Source of the DNA: Gammaproteobacteria bacterium
GTDB taxonomy: Bacteria > Pseudomonadota > Gammaproteobacteria > Pseudomonadales > Pseudohongiellaceae
Length of the DNA: 34,665 nucleotides
Direction of reading: 5' to 3'
Assembly: GCA_002730035.1 (NCBI GenBank)
Contig: PBYU01000003.1
Coordinates: 8,729 to 43,393, forward strand
The translations under genes and the position numbers were made by a program. A model generated the notes under the pieces. The model did no database searches. It worked only from the letters and a program-made list of their open reading frames with translations, and was not told the DNA's origin. Below are positions 7,874 through 15,632 of the stretch, piece by piece (within the stretch, counting starts at the first letter, position 1; each line of letters opens with the position of its first letter).

Positions 7874-10800
7874 TCAGGATGAGAGCCCGAGAGATTCTGG
7901 AGCTTCCATCCTATGAAAATCCACGAGTGCAGTTGGATTCACATCTATTCTCCCCATATCTCTTCTTGCAAAGAACATAAACAGAGCCGGCACCATATAG
8001 AGTGAGAGTATGGCCGAGCCGGCAACACCGCCTGCAATAGCCATGGCAAGTGGTGGCCAGAAGTGACCACCAAAAAGGATGAGGGGTAGAAAGCCACCAA
8101 TAGTGGTTATAGTCGTTGAAATAATATGACGAGAGGCATCCATCACGATATCAGCAGTCTCATTAATATCTGCTGCTCTAGCCAGGGGGCTCTCCTTTAA
8201 AGAGGAGAGAACGATGATGGCACCATTGATCGCAAGACCTATAAGGCCAAGTGTTCCAATGATGGCCATGAAACCCATTGGGTAGCCGGATAACCAGACA
8301 CCGAAGAGCGCCAGCCCGACAGAAAGAAAGGCCACTGCACCTATAACAGCAGCATATCGAAAGGAGTTCAGCGCCAAAACAACCACGGCAATCATCATCC
8401 AGACAAAGAGCACAAAGGTCGCAACCATCTTTGAAATGGCGTCGCTACGCTCTTCTTCCTCCCCTCCAAATTCGAGCCGATAACCGCTGGGCAACTCAAT
8501 CTCGGCAGCCGAAAATCTTTCTTTAAAGTCCTTGAGCGCCACACTGGGATAGGCGTATGGCAATAGAAAACCCGATACAGAATTAGTGTGCTCTCCCTGG
8601 TAACGTTGGATAACACTTGTTCCTGGTTCCAGCGAGATCTCCGCAACCTGCTCAATAGGTATCCCGGTATAGCCATTGCCCGGTGAACGACCGATCAGCG
8701 GTAATGCACCGATTTCACTAACCGACACCGCTTTATTATTCGAGTTGAGAACTCTAATCGGAATTTCCACTGTACCTTCCATTACTGAGCCGGCCCTGAT
8801 CCCAGCCAAGTCACTGTTCAGCTGGCGTGGAATATCACTATTTGACAACCCCAACAGACCAACCATGTTTTCATTGGGATAGATGCTTACTTGAGGCGCC
8901 GAATCTGAAAGCACTGAGTCGCTATAGGTAACATCTGTCGTTTGTGAGAGTATCAGTCTGAGTTGATCACCAACCTTCTTCAAAGTTGTGAGGTCAGGAC
9001 CTAGAAGGCGAAGCTCAATGGGTGCTGAGAAAGGGGGACCTTGTTCAAATGGCATGGCCATAATGCGGCTATCTGGGAATTCCGCCATCAGGCGCTTTTG
9101 CACCTCCTGCAGGATCTTGCGCGGGTCATCCACATGGCGCGTATTCACAAATCCGTTAGCAAAATGGGACCGACTACTCTCACTACTCATCATATTGTAG
9201 TAAACACTCGGCGCAGCCTCTCCCACAAACCAGTGACTATCAACTATTTCATCCCACTCTGAGAGAATCTCCCGGGCCCGCTGTACACTTCGCTCTGTCT
9301 CTTCTATGGATGTCAGAGAAGCGTTTGAAATCTGCACCTGGAACTGATTTCTATCAACCGGAGGAAAGAAGGCCTTCGGGAGAGTGGTACTCATAAGAAA
9401 CCCGATAACGGGCAGAATTAACGCAAGCCCCACACCAGCCATGGGATTTTTTAACACCCAGATGATTGATCTTTTGTAATAAGTGGATAACCACGCATTT
9501 TGATAACCATCAATCCACCAGCTTTTCTTTGCGCTTGCACCTTGAAGTGGAGCCTGGAATTTGTAGTCGATAAATCCTGCGATACTGGGAATTACAGTCA
9601 TTGCCAGAAGAAAAGATGAGGAAATTGACAATACCACTGAGACTGCCATCGCGCCCGTGAAGTCACCTACTCCGCCCGGCGTCATCGCAATGGGCAAGAA
9701 AGCGAAGGTTGTCGTCAGTGTAGATGCAAGCAGTGGCACAAATAGATGGCGAACACTTTTTGATATGGCTTCTGACAGGTTCGATCCGCGGCGCCTCTTT
9801 AGTTTAAACTCTTCCACCACGACTATGGCATTATCTATTAGCAACCCAAGGGAAATAATTAACCCGGTTACGGACACCTGATGCAAGGGGATATCCATTA
9901 ACGAGAGTGAAGACAAAACCATCGCAATAGTCAGTGGAAGAGCTGCGCCAACGATGAGCGCCGATCTAATACCCATCAAAAAGAAAAGTGCCACCAGCAC
10001 AATAGATATTGCAAAAATCAGATTATTCATCAATGACTTAAGACGATCAGAGGTATATTCATTCTGATCGAGGATGACTTCGATCTGAATCATCTCTGGT
10101 AATTCACTCTGATACCCGTCAGCTATGTCCTTTGCCCAGGAGGACCATTTGTCAATACGATTACCTGTTTCCATCGTGGTAGAAACGACAACAGCACGTT
10201 CACCATCGATGATCGCCATACTGGCGGGCGGGTCAACCGGATGTTTTGATACGTCGGCAATATCACCAATTCGCAAAAACTGGCGACTCTGAAAAGAACT
10301 GGATGCTGAATTCTGGCGAATGATCGGAATTGATCGAATACGCTCTACGGAATCCAGTTCGCCTTTTACTTCGACAACCAGAGACGAATTTTTATTTTCC
10401 AATTTGCCAGCAGAGGTTCGAGTATCAGAAGCCCCTATGAATGCTGTAAGTTCAGCAATGGAAAAGTTAATTCGAGAGAGTACTAACGGATCAACCCCGA
10501 CATGAATCTCTTCTTCCAACTCGCCATGAATTTCCGTCTCTCTTGTACCCGGCAGGTTAGACAGCCGATACTTTAATTCTTCGGCTATCCGGGTAAGCAG
10601 GGAAAGTGGTGTATTTCCACCCTTGATCGCAAACGCAACCGTAACCGCCGACAGCTGCTTTATCGTCAATTCCGGACTAGAGGCCTCACGAGGGAGCAGT
10701 GCCCCAACATCGGCAATCTTATCTCGGACTTCACTCCAATAGAGTTCAACCTCGTCACTGGTAATATGCTCATAGAGTTCTATCACTACGATAGAAGAAC

Positions 10801-11065
10801 CCGTGTATGAAGTGGATTCCAGCTCTTTGATCTCCGGTATTTCCTTGAGTGCGGTCTCAATTTTCTCACTGATGAGGGATTCAACCCGGCTGGCCGAGGC
10901 ACCGGGCAGCAGTGTTTTGACCACACCATAACGTTCGGTCATGCTTGGATCTTCTTGTCTGCCAAGATTGATAACCGCGGCAATGCCCGCAATCAGAATA
11001 AATAGGACCGACAATATGGTCAGTCTTGGATTCTGGAAGAAGAGATTGGCCAAATTCTTTTGCAT
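7874..11065 (-). CDS. RND efflux permease (HAE-type)
   Basis: 1063 residues, full length for an RND drug exporter, with TM1, a large periplasmic loop, TM2-6, a second large loop and TM7-12. Family marks are GRQEDPSM near residue 35, TLLPGAS, PGTRETEIHG, and the TM4 motif GLLIDNAIVVVEEF. Compared with AcrB, the first TM4 Asp (D407) is present, but the second (D408) is Asn. The TM10 Lys (K940) position appears as Ile in GLIGLAINGAIIV. The proton relay therefore differs from AcrB, as in several less-studied RND branches. It follows the adaptor gene by 32 bp. No outer-membrane channel gene is present in the window, so a TolC-like protein would have to come from elsewhere. Confidence 0.93.
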   Translation of the reverse strand: MQKNLANLFFQNPRLTILSVLFILIAGIAAVINLGRQEDPSMTERYGVVKTLLPGASASRVESLISEKIETALKEIPEIKELESTSYTGSSIVVIELYEHITSDEVELYWSEVRDKIADVGALLPREASSPELTIKQLSAVTVAFAIKGGNTPLSLLTRIAEELKYRLSNLPGTRETEIHGELEEEIHVGVDPLVLSRINFSIAELTAFIGASDTRTSAGKLENKNSSLVVEVKGELDSVERIRSIPIIRQNSASSSFQSRQFLRIGDIADVSKHPVDPPASMAIIDGERAVVVSTTMETGNRIDKWSSWAKDIADGYQSELPEMIQIEVILDQNEYTSDRLKSLMNNLIFAISIVLVALFFLMGIRSALIVGAALPLTIAMVLSSLSLMDIPLHQVSVTGLIISLGLLIDNAIVVVEEFKLKRRRGSNLSEAISKSVRHLFVPLLASTLTTTFAFLPIAMTPGGVGDFTGAMAVSVVLSISSSFLLAMTVIPSIAGFIDYKFQAPLQGASAKKSWWIDGYQNAWLSTYYKRSIIWVLKNPMAGVGLALILPVIGFLMSTTLPKAFFPPVDRNQFQVQISNASLTSIEETERSVQRAREILSEWDEIVDSHWFVGEAAPSVYYNMMSSESSRSHFANGFVNTRHVDDPRKILQEVQKRLMAEFPDSRIMAMPFEQGPPFSAPIELRLLGPDLTTLKKVGDQLRLILSQTTDVTYSDSVLSDSAPQVSIYPNENMVGLLGLSNSDIPRQLNSDLAGIRAGSVMEGTVEIPIRVLNSNNKAVSVSEIGALPLIGRSPGNGYTGIPIEQVAEISLEPGTSVIQRYQGEHTNSVSGFLLPYAYPSVALKDFKERFSAAEIELPSGYRLEFGGEEEERSDAISKMVATFVLFVWMMIAVVVLALNSFRYAAVIGAVAFLSVGLALFGVWLSGYPMGFMAIIGTLGLIGLAINGAIIVLSSLKESPLARAADINETADIVMDASRHIISTTITTIGGFLPLILFGGHFWPPLAMAIAGGVAGSAILSLYMVPALFMFFARRDMGRIDVNPTALVDFHRMEAPESLGLSS

Positions 11066-11097
11066 ACTAGTATCGAGTGGTTCTGCCCCGTTGATGA

Positions 11098-12237
11098 TTA
11101 ACTACCAATGACCGCTACTGCCTGGCCAGCGACGAGGCGGGATACTCCGCCACGGATAACCTGGTCGCCTTCATTCAGCGTGCCCCTGACAAATACGGAA
11201 TTTTCCCCGCTGTAAATTACTTCTACCAAACGTGATTCAACCGTCGAGTTTTTCACAACCATCAAGTTCCACAAGCCTCGCTGGCTTTCTGATAGAGCGG
11301 AAAGAGGAACCCAGAAACCTTCACCTGCCACTTTCACCTGCATCTCCATTTCTGTCAGGGCACCGGCGAAGAGTATTTGAGAAGGTTCCTGCTCAAGGTC
11401 AAAAAGTGCGGTAACTGTCCCGGTCGTTTCATCAACCCTGGGTAAAAATTTGCCCAGTGTTCCGACCACTGTGTTGTTATCAATGGTGAAGGAAAATACC
11501 TTGGCAGACCGTACCTGTTCTACCATTGAAAGCGGGATGCCGACACGCGCTTCCAGAACGCCACTTTCCACTATCCCTAATATGGGTCGCCCGGCGCTGA
11601 CCACGGCACCTTCATCCACATGGCGGCTCTGAATAATGCCAGCATAGGGAGCCCTGAGCATCGTCTTGTCCAAATCCACCTCCACTGCCCGCTGGTTAGC
11701 CAGCGCTTCACTCAACTGTGTTTCGGCGACGATCAGTGCCGCCGCGCTCCTGTCCAGCTGGTAGCTCACCTCATCGAGTTTCTGAACTGATGTGTGACCC
11801 TTTTTAATCAGGTCCTGGTGACGTCGCCAGGTGCTGTTAGAGAACTTGTTCTCGATTTTGGCCATATCCAGGCTGGCGACGGTGCGCTTTACGCTCGCCT
11901 TTGCCTGCTCGAGACGCGCCTGAAGGTGCCGGTCATCCAGTCTCGCCAGGAGTTGATTACGCTCAACATGATCCCCTTCATCGACCAGCAACTGGGTCAC
12001 GCTACCGCCAAATTGAAAACCCAGTTCACTGTCTCTTTTGTGAAAGAGTTGGCCGCCGTACTTGCGGTTGACAGTATAGGAATCTGTTTTTTTCAAGGTC
12101 AGTGCGTTAACACTGAGGGGCTCGGCATCTGCACCCAGGGAAACGCCTAACGTTAGAACCACCATCAAAACCGTATAAAGCGCGAGGCTGGTGCAGTCAC
12201 GAAACAAGGATAAGCGTTTTAGTCGGTAAAGTGGCAT
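11098..12237 (-). CDS. RND periplasmic adaptor (membrane fusion protein)
   Basis: Periplasmic adaptor that bridges the RND permease to an outer-membrane channel. It has an N-terminal hydrophobic segment (ALYTVLMVVLTLGVSLGADA), a lipoyl half-motif GGSVTQLLVDEGDHVERNQL, an alpha-helical hairpin (roughly residues 105-180), the second lipoyl half LRAPYAGIIQSRHVDEGAVV, and beta-barrel and membrane-proximal domains. I use ATG 12237 (379 residues). A longer in-frame ATG at 12294 overlaps the -10 hexamer of the promoter at 12293-12320, so it cannot lie within the transcript. It is the first gene of the operon adaptor-permease(-transglutaminase). Confidence 0.88.
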   Translation of the reverse strand: MPLYRLKRLSLFRDCTSLALYTVLMVVLTLGVSLGADAEPLSVNALTLKKTDSYTVNRKYGGQLFHKRDSELGFQFGGSVTQLLVDEGDHVERNQLLARLDDRHLQARLEQAKASVKRTVASLDMAKIENKFSNSTWRRHQDLIKKGHTSVQKLDEVSYQLDRSAAALIVAETQLSEALANQRAVEVDLDKTMLRAPYAGIIQSRHVDEGAVVSAGRPILGIVESGVLEARVGIPLSMVEQVRSAKVFSFTIDNNTVVGTLGKFLPRVDETTGTVTALFDLEQEPSQILFAGALTEMEMQVKVAGEGFWVPLSALSESQRGLWNLMVVKNSTVESRLVEVIYSGENSVFVRGTLNEGDQVIRGGVSRLVAGQAVAVIGS

Positions 12238-12292
12238 AGGAATCCAAACCTTGAATAATGTAAGCGATGAAAACAATGTTATCAGTGAGTAC

Positions 12293-12320
12293 ATTATAGA
12301 TTTAATGTTTACGTTGTCAA
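12293..12320 (-). promoter_or_regulatory. Consensus sigma70 promoter of the RND operon
   Basis: On the minus strand, TTGACA (12320-12315) and TATAAT (12298-12293) are both perfect consensus hexamers separated by 16 bp. Transcription should begin near 12286, about 50 nt before the adaptor ATG at 12237. Such a strong core promoter in front of an efflux pump implies that expression is held down by a repressor, and a palindrome overlaps it. Confidence 0.8.
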
Positions 12321-12324
12321 CATT
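12304..12324. promoter_or_regulatory. Likely TetR-family operator (21-bp palindrome)
   Basis: Interrupted palindrome with arms AATGTT and AACATT nine bases apart. Inside, a further AC/GT pair is symmetric, so 8 of 10 bases per half-site match. It covers the -35 hexamer and most of the spacer of the RND promoter and lies 51 bp upstream of the divergent TetR gene. Size and position are typical of TetR/AcrR operators controlling an adjacent pump; binding is inferred. Confidence 0.65.
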
Positions 12325-12374
12325 CTTTTGCTAGACTCTACCCGAATAACAACAAAAACAGGTTTCTTCCGACT

Positions 12375-13049
12375 ATGACGAACACGGACAGGCCCTATCA
12401 TCACGGTGGACTAAGGCAGTTTCTGATGGAAGCCGCATGCCGCCATATCGGCCAGTGCGGCATTGAATCCTTGAGTCTTCGCGCACTTGCCCGGGAGGCA
12501 GGCGTTTCTCAGACAGCCCCCTACCGTCACTTCAAGACCAAGAGTAGCCTTATCGCAGCCATTGCGACGGAGTTTTTTTTACAATTACACGAGTGCCTTG
12601 AACAAACCAGCGCGAAAGCCGGCGACAATACACTTCAGGCAATATTGGATTGTGGGCAGGCCTATATGAATTATGCGCTCGCCAACCCGGAACGCTATAA
12701 GCTTACTTTCGATTCAGCCCAGCTCGACTACGATCAGCATCCAGAGTTGCAGCGAGGTGGAGACATGTGTTTCTCAGTGATAACAAACCTGATCGACAGA
12801 GGTTTAGAGGAAGGTTTACTAATAGACCAACCCATGCACAGCATGGCTGGCTTACTCTGGGCCACACTACATGGTATTACCAGTTTGGTCATTTCTCAGT
12901 CAGGCGTATCCCCGGAGGACTTGTCTGACGACAGACCCGTGGTTAAAGCATTGAAAGGTCTTATAGAAAAACCGGGTGACAGTATCGCCCTGGCGATAAG
13001 AAGCCTGCTGCGCGACCCATCTCTGATTCAACAACACGCACGCCTGTAA
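12375..13049 (+). CDS. TetR/AcrR family repressor with WHG-type C-terminal domain
   Basis: 224 residues. The N-terminal helix-turn-helix runs from YHHGGLRQFLMEAACRHI to SLRALAREAGVSQTAPYRHF and is followed by KTKSSLIAAIA. The C-terminal ligand-binding domain carries LLWATLHGI, the W..HG signature of the TetR_C_33 (WHG) family. It is divergent from the RND adaptor gene, with the palindrome at 12304-12324 between them, so it is the probable local repressor of the pump and perhaps of itself. The Shine-Dalgarno is weak (AGG about 12 nt before ATG 12375). I found no convincing -10 for this direction. The ligand is unknown. Confidence 0.88.
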   Translation: MTNTDRPYHHGGLRQFLMEAACRHIGQCGIESLSLRALAREAGVSQTAPYRHFKTKSSLIAAIATEFFLQLHECLEQTSAKAGDNTLQAILDCGQAYMNYALANPERYKLTFDSAQLDYDQHPELQRGGDMCFSVITNLIDRGLEEGLLIDQPMHSMAGLLWATLHGITSLVISQSGVSPEDLSDDRPVVKALKGLIEKPGDSIALAIRSLLRDPSLIQQHARL

Positions 13050-13242
13050 GCGAAGATGTCACGACGCCAAAACCTGCGAGTTCCCCGCCAGTAGAAAAAG
13101 CCTCGACAACGCCTTCCTGTTCAGGCGCAAGCAACCGTTACTGATTTACTCTGACACGCTGCTCAAAAACCATCGTTCACGATTCCCTTGACCCTGGAAA
13201 TGATAACAATGACACTCTCCAGTCGGTTATAGGAGAAATCGC

Positions 13243-14250
13243 ATGCACGACTTTAAAGGAAAAATCGCAGTAATTACCGGCGGAGGCACCGGCATGGGTC
13301 GCGATCTGTGTGTGCAGCTGGCGAGGGAAGGCTGCCATATAGCGATGTGTGATGTGTCTGGTGAATCCATGCAGGAAACCAAGGAAATTTGTGAAGCTGA
13401 ATCTCCGCATGAAATTACAGTCAGCACATCAATCTGTGATGTTTCGGACGAATCACAGGTAATCACTTTCAGTGAAGAAGTGAAGAAAATTCACCGAACC
13501 GAGCATATCAATCTCTTGTTTAACAATGCCGGAATTGGTGGAGGTGGCAGTTTCATTGTTGATGACCGTGTGAGCTGGGACAAGACATTCGGCGTATGTT
13601 GGTTCGGCGTCTACTATTGCAGCCGGGCTTTCCTGCCAATGCTCATCGCCAGTGATGAAGGCCATATTGTAAACACCAGCAGCGTGAATGGTTTCTTCGC
13701 AACGGTAGGGCCTAGTCTCGCACACACCGCCTACAGCACCGCCAAGTTTGCGGTAAAGGGATTTTCAGAAGCCCTCATCAATGACCTGCGGCTGCACGCT
13801 CCCCATGTAAATATCTCTCTGGTTATGCCAGGGCATATTGGGACATCTCTGGTTTCCAATTCGGGGAAGGTGCTGGGCATGCCTGACGTCGGCCAGATGA
13901 GCGATGAAGACATACGAAATCTGCGCCAGATGATGATGGATATGGGTGACAATGAGCTTGCTAACCTGAGTGATGATCAACTCAAGGAGGCTCTGCAAAA
14001 GCCTGACAAGGATTTCCGGGACAATGCACCCATGACATCAAGCGAGGCTGCTACAATAATTCTCGATGGCGTGCGGGCAAAAAAATGGCGACTACTCGTC
14101 GGTGAAGATGCTCATAAACTGGATAAAAAAGTCCGACAGGATCCGGAAAATGCTTATGAGAGGTCCTTTTTTCAGGAATTGCTCGATGATAATGTACTCA
14201 ACGCTCTTAGTGCTGCCGTCGGCGCTGGAATTGAGCAGGATAAATCCTGA
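13243..14250 (+). CDS. Short-chain dehydrogenase/reductase (classical SDR)
   Basis: 335 residues, longer than the usual 250-280 because of a C-terminal helical extension. The Rossmann motif TGGGTGMGRD lies at residues 11-20, Asp in CDVSG follows beta-2 (suggesting NAD(H) preference), and NNAGIGGGG gives the NNAG motif. Catalytic Ser is in NTSSVNG and the Tyr/Lys pair in YSTAKFA. The extension after PMTSSEAATIILDGVRAKKWRLLVG is found in SDRs annotated with steroid, alcohol or acyl substrates; the actual substrate is unknown. The start ATG 13243 has AGGAG upstream. It stands 193 bp downstream of the TetR gene and may be transcribed separately. Confidence 0.9.
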   Translation: MHDFKGKIAVITGGGTGMGRDLCVQLAREGCHIAMCDVSGESMQETKEICEAESPHEITVSTSICDVSDESQVITFSEEVKKIHRTEHINLLFNNAGIGGGGSFIVDDRVSWDKTFGVCWFGVYYCSRAFLPMLIASDEGHIVNTSSVNGFFATVGPSLAHTAYSTAKFAVKGFSEALINDLRLHAPHVNISLVMPGHIGTSLVSNSGKVLGMPDVGQMSDEDIRNLRQMMMDMGDNELANLSDDQLKEALQKPDKDFRDNAPMTSSEAATIILDGVRAKKWRLLVGEDAHKLDKKVRQDPENAYERSFFQELLDDNVLNALSAAVGAGIEQDKS

Positions 14251-14367
14251 TTTGTGCTCGCTCAGATTCCTGCGCTTCTCTATTCAGCCAGAACCGGAGT
14301 TTCCTGATTCGATCGTGAATCAATACAGCCTGACACCAATCTAGCTTAGAGCTTTACCCTAACGTCA

Positions 14368-15009
14368 TCACTCTTCCGTTTCGGCAGGATAGGGTCGACG
14401 CAGGCATCGCAGCATGAACTTTCTAATGCCGCTGCAGTTAAGGGCGGGTTTCGGAGGCGTTGCGGCAACGGGTTTCTGAGGCGTTGCGGCAACGGGTTTC
14501 GGAGGCGTTGTGGCAGCGGGTTTCGGAGGTGTTGCGGCAGCGGGTTGCACGCTGGCAGGAACCTCCGGCGGAGCAGATGACGGGGGCGATAGATGATCCG
14601 TTTCGGCTGAGCTTTTGGGCGCTTCCGTAACTGATTTTTTGATGAACTTAGGCAACTTCCAGAACTTTTTTTTAGTTGGTTGGAGCGATGGTTGATCAAC
14701 TTCGGCTGAGCTCGTAGGTTTTTCAGCTGCTGGCCTTTTTAAGAATTTGGGCAATTTCCAGAACTTTTTTTTAGCTTGCAAATTCCCTTTGGATCCACCG
14801 GCGAGCTGTTTACTCAAGTTATCCCGGCGTACCATTAGTTCCTCGTAGGTGATTTCACCCCGATCATGGGCCTCTACCATTTCACGCATCTGTTCACCGA
14901 AAGTTGGTGGAACGGCTGCAGGTTCCTGCGCCTTAGCACCCAGCAATACCAGTGACAGAAGTGCTGCCAATAGATGGTGCTCTGGTCTGAAACCGCCATT
15001 AACACTCAA
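14368..15009 (-). CDS. Exported basic repeat protein (KKKFWKLPKF and proline repeats)
   Basis: Unrecognised protein of 213 residues. The N-terminal hydrophobic segment HHLLAALLSLVLLGAKA looks like a signal peptide. Next comes a helical stretch, FGEQMREMVEAHDRGEITYE, that resembles a short SHOCT-like or EF-type helix pair. Two copies of a 38-residue unit with the basic-aromatic core KKKFWKLPKF follow (cores near residues 80 and 117). The tail is an Ala-Pro-Lys region of 8-residue repeats (VAATPPKP) ending in a Cys-containing basic tail. The only upstream start is TTG 15009, with AGGG eight bases before it. It stands alone, convergent with the SDR gene. A cell-wall-spanning or anionic-polymer-binding role is possible but unproven. 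Confidence 0.6.
   Translation of the reverse strand: MSVNGGFRPEHHLLAALLSLVLLGAKAQEPAAVPPTFGEQMREMVEAHDRGEITYEELMVRRDNLSKQLAGGSKGNLQAKKKFWKLPKFLKRPAAEKPTSSAEVDQPSLQPTKKKFWKLPKFIKKSVTEAPKSSAETDHLSPPSSAPPEVPASVQPAAATPPKPAATTPPKPVAATPQKPVAATPPKPALNCSGIRKFMLRCLRRPYPAETEE
14447..14546. repeat. 24-bp tandem repeat, about 4 copies, in coding sequence
   Basis: About four consecutive copies of a 24-bp unit (consensus begins GGTTTCGGAGGCGTTG on the plus strand) encode VAATPPKP-type octapeptides on the minus strand. The copies differ by a few substitutions. Exact in-frame repeats of this kind vary in number by slippage without breaking the frame. Confidence 0.85.
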
Positions 15010-15158
15010 ATTGAAAAGCCCTGTGCTGTTTAGCCAGCATTCTAACTGGGTGGTGAGCAGTCTGAAAGGTATGCTGCAAACCCAAGAAAGTTACTGTGAA
15101 CCTTGAGAATAGCACCGATTTACCCTGCTACCTGCCTATAGGACCTGGGATAGCACAA

Positions 15159-15623
15159 CTAAATTTCCCGATAAATCTTCTCTCTGGCACGCACGGGGTC
15201 CAGCAGAGACCAGTCACTGGGCTCCATTTCGTATCCCCCCGGGAAAGGAGGTCTGGCTTCAAGACCTAGGGCTTCCAATACCCTGTCATTCATGTAGTAG
15301 CTACTGACAGTATGAATCTGAAGCTGCATAACAGGCTCCCCATACTGCGCCATGAAATCACTTACTATCGCGCCCCGCGATTCGTCATCCAGAGTCAGGA
15401 AAGATTTCTTGTATCGCTCAAGAGACAGAGCATTCAAGGCTGCAATACCCTTCCCTATGTCCTCGGCCGCGTCAGCCAGATAAGAGAGAATGACTGAAAA
15501 GATGTCGGGATCTGCTGCACTTGGCATCACATCATTGGCAGGAATCATCATGTCCACGAGGATTGCCAGAGTCTGCTTCTGCTCTTGGGTAAACGGGCTG
15601 TCAGTTGAAACTATATCGCTCAT
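15159..15623 (-). CDS. Gluconate 2-dehydrogenase subunit 3-like (GMC dehydrogenase small subunit)
   Basis: 154 residues. The pattern FTQEQKQTLAILVDMMIPANDVMPSAADPD, then long helices and a C-terminal ARPPFPGGYEMEPSDWSLLD, matches the Gluconate_2-dh3 family, the small or chaperone-like subunit of membrane-bound GMC dehydrogenases. Family members often carry a Tat signal; none is seen here, so this subunit may travel with its partner or act in the cytoplasm. Its Shine-Dalgarno (GGGAG) overlaps the stop of the upstream GMC gene, so translational coupling is likely. Confidence 0.82.
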   Translation of the reverse strand: MSDIVSTDSPFTQEQKQTLAILVDMMIPANDVMPSAADPDIFSVILSYLADAAEDIGKGIAALNALSLERYKKSFLTLDDESRGAIVSDFMAQYGEPVMQLQIHTVSSYYMNDRVLEALGLEARPPFPGGYEMEPSDWSLLDPVRAREKIYREI

Positions 15624-15632
15624 GCTTGCTCC

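Noticed and set aside
11098..12294. Longer adaptor start at ATG 12294
   Set aside because: The codon overlaps the -10 hexamer of the consensus promoter, so it would lie upstream of the transcript.
12314..12350. Plus-strand promoter for the TetR gene using TTGTCA at 12314-12319
   Set aside because: No acceptable -10 hexamer at 16-18 bp spacing.
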